Shown: positions 1 through 4,208 of the stretch, piece by piece
Layout of the letters: each line of letters starts with the position of its first letter
Numbering within the stretch: position 1 is the first letter of the stretch
Assembly: GCA_030630935.1 (NCBI GenBank)
Contig: DAOVMD010000206.1
Span: 1-6,089 of the forward strand
Origin: Candidatus Mcinerneyibacteriota bacterium
GTDB taxonomy: Bacteria; AUK180; JAQVHJ01
Length of the DNA stretch: 6,089 nucleotides
Reading direction: 5' to 3'
Position numbers and translations under genes: made by a program
Notes under the pieces: generated by a model
Databases searched by the model: none
What the model saw: the letters and a program-made list of their open reading frames with translations, nothing else
What the model was told of the DNA's origin: nothing

Positions 1-2
1 GA

Positions 3-62
3 AAGTTAAGTCTCAATACAAATGTGCCTATAAGATTGGATGAAGTTTGTTTTTACTATTAA
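3..62 (+). other. Possible 3' end of an upstream gene
   Basis: The frame starting at nt 3 is open from the window edge to a TAA at 60-62 and would encode a 19-residue C-terminus ending in DEVCFYY. The frame starting at nt 2 is also open, ending at a TGA at 41-43. Nothing in either short stretch identifies a family, so this is only a candidate partial gene; the sequence left of the window would settle it. Confidence 0.18.
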
Positions 63-63
63 G

Positions 64-84
64 TATTCACGATTAACTATTCAC
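64..84 (-). repeat. Three tandem heptamers, GTGAATA type
   Basis: The + strand reads TATTCAC-GATTAAC-TATTCAC, three 7-nt units; on the - strand this is GTGAATA-GTTAATC-GTGAATA. The same heptamer family appears in the opposite orientation just after the radical SAM gene (4111-4138), which marks it as a dispersed short tandem repeat of this genome rather than chance. It resembles in style the heptanucleotide STRR repeats known from filamentous cyanobacteria, but the unit is different. Confidence 0.6.
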
Positions 85-85
85 T

Positions 86-110
86 GCTCAAACAACAGAG
101 TTGCTTGAGC
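86..110. repeat. Inverted repeat GCTCAA-N-CAAC hairpin, copy 1
   Basis: Arms 86-96 (GCTCAAACAAC) and 100-110 (GTTGCTTGAGC) pair at 10 of 11 positions with an A-C mismatch at the seventh, around a 3-nt loop. A second copy with the same arms and the mismatch at the same position, but a 33-nt interior, lies at 5871-5924. The absence of a T-tract argues against a classical terminator; a small dispersed palindromic repeat is more likely. Confidence 0.65.
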
Positions 111-135
111 ATGGCATTTGAACAATTGAACTATA

Positions 136-155
136 AGACGTGCCGTGGCACGTCT
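136..155. repeat. Perfect 9-bp REP-like palindrome
   Basis: AGACGTGCC (136-144) and GGCACGTCT (147-155) are perfectly complementary around a GT centre. The element is GC-rich within very AT-rich surroundings and is followed by CTACA. Similar AGACG-palindrome-CGTCTCTAC elements are, as I recall, common small dispersed repeats in several bacterial groups. It splits a low-complexity tract (AACAATTGAAC before, AACATTTAAAC after), as though inserted there. No T-tract follows, so it is not a typical intrinsic terminator. Confidence 0.65.
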
Positions 156-162
156 CTACAAT

Positions 163-207
163 AACATTTAAACATTTTTTAACATTTAAACTATTTAACA
201 CTTTAAC
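163..207. repeat. AT-rich low-complexity tract of AACATTTAAAC units
   Basis: AACATTTAAAC occurs at 163-173 and again at 181-191, an 18-nt period, followed by decayed versions (TATTTAACACTTTAAC). Related wording (CATTTGAACAATTGAAC) lies upstream at 114-130, so the palindrome at 136-155 sits within the tract. It may act as an AT-rich upstream element for the promoter that follows, but that is inference. Confidence 0.5.
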
Positions 208-228
208 TCTTTTAGTTCTTCTAATTTC

Positions 229-257
229 TTGACATTAATATATCAGTATGGTATAAT
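229..257 (+). promoter_or_regulatory. Consensus sigma70-type promoter
   Basis: A perfect -35 box TTGACA (229-234) and a perfect -10 box TATAAT (252-257) are separated by the optimal 17 bp. TGG (249-251) just before the -10 box makes it an extended -10 element as well. Transcription should start near 264, leaving a leader of about 20 nt before the ATG at 286. The leader has a good ribosome binding site, AAAGGAG (272-278), 7 nt before the start. This should be a strong housekeeping promoter for the TPR and lytic transglycosylase genes. Confidence 0.88.
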
Positions 258-285
258 TTAAAGATAAATATAAAGGAGTCATTAG

Positions 286-1071
286 ATGGAACATGTTAAA
301 TATATATTACTATTTATAATTCTATTGATAGGTTTGTATACACTGATTACATACATTTCAAAGTATGTTACCAAGCGAAAATTAGTTGCTGTGTTAAAGA
401 CTGCAGCAGAGATGCAAAAAATAGGAGATTTATCCGGTGCTCTTGAGCATCTTGAAACTAATTTAAATGTATTTTCATTTAAAGACCCTATATTTGCTTC
501 CTATATATCATTTCTCATTGCAAATCAGAAGTATGATAAGGCGAAGAAGATAATCAAGGAAACAATTGAGAATCCAAAGGAAGAGTTTGCTGCTGTAAAT
601 ATGCTTGGATATCTTGCCACAATTGAGGAGGATTTCTCTACTGCAGAACAGCAATACCTTCGTGCGTTGGAGCTTGATCCTAGTAAGAAGAAGGCAATCT
701 ATACTAACCTGGCAGTAATTTATGCAGAGCAGGGGATCAAATTAGATAAAGCTGCTGATATGCTGAATGAAGTATTAAGCATTGAAGATGGTGCGAATAA
801 GTATCCTGTTTATGTAAATCTTGGTTATGTATTATATAAAAAGAAGCAGTTTGAGGATGCGTTAATTAACGAGAAAATAGGTCTCGAGCTGATTCCGAAA
901 GGAGAAACATTTGATAGTATCCGGGCATTTGCTCATTTCATTATAGGTTTAATATTAAAGAATCAAAACAAGAAATCCGAAGCCAGGCCTGAATTATTAA
1001 TTGCCCGGCAATTAGTGAGAAATCCAAAGTTTAGGATTAAGATACAAAAGGAGCTCAGTGAACTATCGTAA
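286..1071 (+). CDS. Membrane-anchored tetratricopeptide repeat (TPR) protein
   Basis: A 261-residue protein of unknown specific role. Residues 6-27 form one hydrophobic segment followed by basic residues (KYVTKRK), so it is probably a signal anchor. From about residue 38 onward the chain is helical repeats of TPR type. The clearest is at about 104-137 (LGYLATIEEDFSTAEQQYLRALELDP) and another at 174-207 (VNLGYVLYKKKQFEDAL), with weaker units at 38-60, 70-100, 138-165 and 214-246. TPR arrays are protein-binding scaffolds. It overlaps the lytic transglycosylase gene by 14 nt, so the two are probably translationally coupled and may act together at the cell envelope; that link is inferred. The ATG at 286 is supported by AAAGGAG at 272-278 and by the strong promoter just upstream. 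Which side of the membrane the TPRs face is uncertain: the basic residues after the helix could place them in the cytosol. Confidence 0.9.
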   Translation: MEHVKYILLFIILLIGLYTLITYISKYVTKRKLVAVLKTAAEMQKIGDLSGALEHLETNLNVFSFKDPIFASYISFLIANQKYDKAKKIIKETIENPKEEFAAVNMLGYLATIEEDFSTAEQQYLRALELDPSKKKAIYTNLAVIYAEQGIKLDKAADMLNEVLSIEDGANKYPVYVNLGYVLYKKKQFEDALINEKIGLELIPKGETFDSIRAFAHFIIGLILKNQNKKSEARPELLIARQLVRNPKFRIKIQKELSELS

Positions 1072-2212
1072 TATCTTAAATCGAGTAATTACATTATTGT
1101 TATTATTTCTGTTTTCCAATCAAGTATTTGGAGATGTTGAAAAATTAGAAGTACCACTTGATGAGACTGTAACTAATGCAATAATCAATATTGCATCCGA
1201 TCCAGTTTCAAAGAATTATTATGAAGATGTAATTTTTCAAAGAGTTAAATATTTAAATTTTTTCAAAACAATATTTAAGAAAAACGGGATTCCTGAGGAA
1301 TTGGTTTATCTCAGTGTAATTGAATCCGGTTTAAATCCTAGAGCTCAATCCCCGGCGGGAGCAGTTGGCATTTGGCAGTTCATGCGTCCTACTGCGGAAG
1401 GTTTAGGACTGAAGGTTAATTTCTGGATTGATGAGAGACGGGATTATATTAAATCAACCCGGGCAGCTGCAATTTATCTGAAGGGCCTTTACAATTCTTT
1501 TGGTTCCTGGGAATATGCTCTTGCAGGATATAACCTTGGCGGGAGAAAATTAAAAAAAGCGATTAGAGAGAAAGTAGGAGAAGATAATCTTCAAAAACTA
1601 AATATCCCCAGGGAAACAAAGAATTTTGTAACCGGCTTCTATGCAGTGTTTCATATTATTAATAATCACAAAGCTTTTGGATTCTCAGGATTAAATCAAA
1701 ATGATAAATTTCGATTTGAAACTATTGAATTTAACTCAGTTGTTGATTTGAAATTCATTGCATCAAATCTTGGTATTTCAGTAAAAACTCTGAGGAAACT
1801 TAATCCCGAATTAAAGTTTGGATTTACTCCACCTGGGAAATACTTACTGATTATCCCGCAAAAGAAAAAGAAATTATTTTATAGAAACCTTAAAAAAGTT
1901 AATATAAAAAAAGAGATGTTTGAAGGTAGTCATATAATTTTTCATTTAGATACTCTTATTTATTTTTATAATAACTATGGAGTTTATAAGAATTTTTATC
2001 ACATGATACTTACTAATCGGAATTTTTTTTTAAGAAGGAAGACTTTATTGATTTCATTATTAAGAGATTCTCACTCTGAGAAAAGAGTTAATGATGCTGC
2101 TGATTTAAAGCAATCAGAAGTTGCATCAAAATTGAGAGATGGAGATGCTTTAAAACTTGAGGTTAGGGAGAATATTCTCCTCAAGGATATTTTTATTTTT
2201 TTTGACGAATAA
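1058..2212 (+). CDS. MltD-like lytic murein transglycosylase with LysM domains
   Basis: Predicted to cleave the MurNAc-GlcNAc bond of peptidoglycan, forming 1,6-anhydroMurNAc, in the periplasm. Residues 1-25 are a signal peptide (LLLLFLF core, cleavage near FG/DV). Residues about 75-200 are the SLT domain: catalytic Glu89 in VIESGLNP, the AGAVGIWQFM motif (100-109) and ALAGYNLGG (154-162). Residues about 226-267 match the LysM form common in MltD proteins (KLNPELKFGFTPPG). Residues about 290-334 look like a second, decayed LysM (HIIFHLDTLIYFYNNYGV, ending TLLISL). The last 50 residues match nothing I recognise. The start is GTG at 1058, preceded by AAGGAG (1048-1053) with only a 4-nt spacer; it gives a complete signal peptide, and no ATG lies before the catalytic domain. 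A T9 run at 2023-2031 and a terminator-like hairpin inside the 3' end are odd features. It is MltD-like by architecture, but the symbol is withheld because the family is broad. Confidence 0.92.
   Translation: MNYRNILNRVITLLLLFLFSNQVFGDVEKLEVPLDETVTNAIINIASDPVSKNYYEDVIFQRVKYLNFFKTIFKKNGIPEELVYLSVIESGLNPRAQSPAGAVGIWQFMRPTAEGLGLKVNFWIDERRDYIKSTRAAAIYLKGLYNSFGSWEYALAGYNLGGRKLKKAIREKVGEDNLQKLNIPRETKNFVTGFYAVFHIINNHKAFGFSGLNQNDKFRFETIEFNSVVDLKFIASNLGISVKTLRKLNPELKFGFTPPGKYLLIIPQKKKKLFYRNLKKVNIKKEMFEGSHIIFHLDTLIYFYNNYGVYKNFYHMILTNRNFFLRRKTLLISLLRDSHSEKRVNDAADLKQSEVASKLRDGDALKLEVRENILLKDIFIFFDE
2156..2203 (+). terminator. Terminator-like hairpin plus T-tract inside the 3' end of the transglycosylase gene
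   Basis: CTTGA (2156-2160) pairs with TCAAG (2181-2185), and GGAGA (2167-2171) pairs with TCTCC (2176-2180) around ATAT; 2161-2166 bulge out. An alternative fold pairs CTTGAGG with CCTCAAG. GGAGAATATTCTCC (2167-2180) is a perfect palindrome. A T-rich tract follows (2189-2203), including T8 at 2196-2203. This is the layout of an intrinsic terminator, but it lies before the TAA at 2210-2212, so ribosomes finishing the gene would disturb it. It may act as a partial terminator or attenuator between the first two genes and the rest. Confidence 0.5.
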
Positions 2213-2232
2213 AAACCAGGAAGGTAATAGAT

Positions 2233-2613
2233 ATGATAATATTAAAGATTTTTGGAGCTTTATTTGCCGTAGTTTTAATTTTTGTGGGCTTAATGTTTTT
2301 AGTTGCGACTGCCTCAACTGCTGGGTTAAAGATAGGCGGAGTCTTTTTAATCATAGCTGGAATCAGTTTTTTTATAATAATATTTAAAGGTTCCAAATCA
2401 AGCGCTTCCGGTTCTGGTGAGGGTGATGTTAAGATTATTCATAATGTTACAGTTGATCTTCCGGAAGATGCAAAGTTAAAGGAGTTTCTTTGCAAGAACT
2501 GTGGTGCTTCAATAAAACCTGAGAACTTAAAATTTACCGAGGCCGGGTCAATCATGGTGACCTGTCCTTATTGCAGTACTTCTTACGAGATTCAAGAGGA
2601 ACCCAAGTGGTAG
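2233..2613 (+). CDS. Small two-helix membrane protein with C-terminal zinc ribbon
   Basis: A 126-residue protein I cannot assign to a named family. Residues 3-26 and 33-51 are two transmembrane helices joined by a short turn, followed by a Ser/Gly-rich linker (53-64). The C-terminal domain at 85-118 carries two paired cysteines, Cys87-Lys-Asn-Cys90 and Cys111-Pro-Tyr-Cys114, with a 20-residue gap: a classic zinc-ribbon pattern. After a helical hairpin, both termini most likely lie in the cytosol. The ATG at 2233 has AGGAAGG (2218-2224) 8 nt upstream and follows the transglycosylase stop by only 20 nt. It may be transcribed by readthrough from upstream and could serve the following radical SAM/DUF2207 pair as an accessory, but adjacency is the only evidence for this. 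Confidence 0.85.
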   Translation: MIILKIFGALFAVVLIFVGLMFLVATASTAGLKIGGVFLIIAGISFFIIIFKGSKSSASGSGEGDVKIIHNVTVDLPEDAKLKEFLCKNCGASIKPENLKFTEAGSIMVTCPYCSTSYEIQEEPKW

Positions 2614-2644
2614 TTAATAATTAAAAATAATGTTCTTTAAATAA

Positions 2645-2653
2645 TGTTATAAT
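2645..2653 (+). promoter_or_regulatory. Extended -10 promoter candidate for the radical SAM gene
   Basis: TATAAT (2648-2653) is a perfect -10 box and is directly preceded by TGT (2645-2647), matching the TGn extended -10 element. The -35 position (about 2625-2630, AAATAA) does not match consensus, which extended -10 promoters can tolerate. The start would fall near 2660, giving a leader of about 98 nt before the ATG at 2758. In such AT-rich DNA a chance TATAAT is likely, so support is moderate. Confidence 0.42.
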
Positions 2654-2744
2654 ATTGAGAATGATTACAATTTTATAAGATTAGATTTCCGCTTTTGTGG
2701 AATGAGATTCTTATGAAGAAGATGGAACTTTCATTAATTAATTC

Positions 2745-2750
2745 AAGGAG
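2745..2750 (+). promoter_or_regulatory. Ribosome binding site that fixes the radical SAM start at 2758
   Basis: AAGGAG lies 7 nt before the ATG at 2758-2760, an ideal spacing. The in-frame alternatives upstream, TTG at 2695 and ATG at 2713, have no comparable site, and the residues they would add (MWNEILMKKMELS...) look like leader translation rather than domain sequence. The start at 2758 is therefore preferred. Confidence 0.8.
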
Positions 2751-2757
2751 TTTAATT

Positions 2758-4110
2758 ATGGGACTAAGGGAATTTTTTATAAAGGCCCCAGGTGTGAAGC
2801 CGGGTTTATATGATTACATCGGCGAAGGTGATTTAGAGAATTATAAATTACATCTCAGGGTTGAGCTTGATGGAACCGGGATATTAATGGTTAATGCTTC
2901 GAGAATTATTCATTGTAATGAGACAGCAGTTTATTATATATATTGTATATTTCAGGGTATGACGATTGAAGAGATTATTCCATTTGTCAGAAACAATTTT
3001 AAAGGTGTTAAACCTGAAGAGATCCGGAAAGATTTTAACAGGATTAAAGACATTATAATTAATTTTTCTAACACTGAAGATGTTTGTCCTGTTACATATT
3101 TTGATATTGAAATGATTGAACCTTTCACGAAGAAATTATCCGCACCTTATCGTATGGATCTTGCTCTTACATATAAATGTCAAAATAAATGTACACACTG
3201 TTATTCATCCAGTCCCCGCACTGCAAAAGAATTGAAAACAGATGAGTGGGTCAGGATAATTAAAGATTTATGGAATGTAGGGATTCCACATATCGTTTTC
3301 ACCGGTGGAGAATCAACAACCCGTGACGATCTCCCTGAATTAATCCAGGCAGCTGAGGAAATTGGGGCAATCACCGGACTTTTAACAAACGGTCGACGTC
3401 TTGCAGATAAAGCTTATTTAGATGAACTTGTTTCTGCAGGTTTAGATCATATTCAAATTACACTTGAATCTCATGAAGAATCTATTCATGATAAAATGGT
3501 GGAGTCCCCCGGAGCATTTAAGGAGACTCTACAGGGATTAAAGAATGCAATTGAAACTCCGATATATACAATTACAAACGCAACGTTAACAAAAATAAAT
3601 GCAATTGAATTTCCAACGACAATAAAATTTCTAAAAGACCTTGGGGTTGAAACCTTTGCATGTAATGGTATCATTTATGCCGGTAAGAGCGAAGGGTCCG
3701 AGCTCGGAATATTTGAAGATGACCTTGAACCGTTAATTACTCGAATCAAGGATAAAGCACTTGAGCTTGATATGAGGTTTATGTGGTATACTCCTACCAG
3801 GTATTGTCATTTCAATCCTGTTAACGAAGGGTTGGGTGTCAAGAGATGCACTGCAGGACTTTTTAATATGTGTATTGAACCGGATGGCAATGTAATTCCG
3901 TGTCAATCATATTATAAACCTGTAGGAAATATCCTTACCGATAGCTGGGATTCTATTTGGAATAATGAAATTGTAAAATCAATCAGAGACCGTGCCTGGA
4001 TTCCTGAAGAATGTAAGGATTGCCCTGATCTTTCACTATGCGGAGGTGGTTGTCCTCTCTATAATGAAACAGGGAAGTTGATTTGCGATAGCATTATGGG
4101 AGATGGCTAG
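2758..4110 (+). CDS. Radical SAM/SPASM enzyme with N-terminal PqqD-like (RRE) domain; probable peptide or protein maturase
   Basis: A 450-residue cytosolic iron-sulfur enzyme (numbering from ATG 2758). Residues about 30-103 resemble PqqD-like RiPP recognition domains: GILMVNASRIIHCNETA, then QGMTIEEIIPFV and a helical end at EEIRKDFNRIKDII. The radical SAM core begins near 132 with the CX3CX2C cluster Cys141-Cys145-Cys148, followed by the SAM-contacting TGGES (182-186) and LLTNGRRL (208-215). The C-terminal SPASM domain is complete: Cys364, PDGNVIPC ending at Cys382, then Cys419-X2-Cys422-X5-Cys428-X3-Cys432 and Cys443, enough for auxiliary [4Fe-4S] clusters. This architecture is typical of enzymes that modify ribosomally made peptides (PqqE, AlbA and related sactisynthases). 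The exact reaction cannot be read from sequence. The next gene, 98 nt downstream, ends in a Cys-Ala repeat tail and is the only plausible substrate in view. An alternative is a substrate encoded elsewhere. Confidence 0.9.
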   Translation: MGLREFFIKAPGVKPGLYDYIGEGDLENYKLHLRVELDGTGILMVNASRIIHCNETAVYYIYCIFQGMTIEEIIPFVRNNFKGVKPEEIRKDFNRIKDIIINFSNTEDVCPVTYFDIEMIEPFTKKLSAPYRMDLALTYKCQNKCTHCYSSSPRTAKELKTDEWVRIIKDLWNVGIPHIVFTGGESTTRDDLPELIQAAEEIGAITGLLTNGRRLADKAYLDELVSAGLDHIQITLESHEESIHDKMVESPGAFKETLQGLKNAIETPIYTITNATLTKINAIEFPTTIKFLKDLGVETFACNGIIYAGKSEGSELGIFEDDLEPLITRIKDKALELDMRFMWYTPTRYCHFNPVNEGLGVKRCTAGLFNMCIEPDGNVIPCQSYYKPVGNILTDSWDSIWNNEIVKSIRDRAWIPEECKDCPDLSLCGGGCPLYNETGKLICDSIMGDG

Positions 4111-4138
4111 GTAGTGAGTAGTGAATAGTGAGTAGTGA
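4111..4138 (+). repeat. Four tandem heptamers GTAGTGA
   Basis: GTAGTGA-GTAGTGA-ATAGTGA-GTAGTGA starts on the base after the radical SAM stop codon, with a decayed fifth unit AAAGTTG. Phased differently the units are GTGAGTA/GTGAATA, matching the reverse-orientation copy at 64-84. It is a dispersed short tandem repeat lying between the two genes; its closeness to the stop means expansion could change the spacing to the next gene without harming either reading frame. Confidence 0.75.
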
Positions 4139-4142
4139 AAAG

Positions 4143-4173
4143 TTGATTAATGGAGAATGTGATATGCTTAATA
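4143..4173 (+). promoter_or_regulatory. Weak promoter candidate ahead of the DUF2207-like gene
   Basis: TTGATT (4143-4148) could be a -35 box, and TTAATA (4168-4173), preceded by TGC, could be an extended -10 box, but the 19-bp spacer is long. The gene may instead be co-transcribed with the radical SAM gene, since no terminator is visible in the 98-nt gap. Low confidence. Confidence 0.22.
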
Positions 4174-4196
4174 AAATGATTTCAATATTATAACAT

Positions 4197-4201
4197 GGAG
4201 G
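4197..4201 (+). promoter_or_regulatory. Ribosome binding site for the DUF2207-like gene
   Basis: GGAGG lies 7 nt before the ATG at 4209-4211. A TTG directly before it (4206) is also in frame, but the ATG is the better start and has ideal spacing. Confidence 0.8.
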
Positions 4202-4208
4202 ATTATTG

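Noticed and set aside
86-155. Hairpins upstream of the first promoter considered as terminators of a gene to the left
   Set aside because: Neither is followed by a T-tract on the + strand, and both look like dispersed palindromic repeats; factor-independent termination is not supported.
2157-2387. Plus-strand frame bridging the transglycosylase and zinc-ribbon genes
   Set aside because: It overlaps both genes in another frame, has no ribosome binding site and its translation looks like noise.
2193-2396. Minus-strand frame of 67 residues with Lys/Ile-rich content
   Set aside because: Antisense shadow of the two membrane helices of the zinc-ribbon protein.
3486-3674. Minus-strand frame within the radical SAM gene
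   Set aside because: Antisense shadow of a well-conserved enzyme core; no start context.
4150-4179. Nine-codon ORF (MENVICLIK) between the radical SAM and DUF2207-like genes, considered as a precursor peptide
   Set aside because: Too short, only one Cys, no ribosome binding site; it looks like chance.
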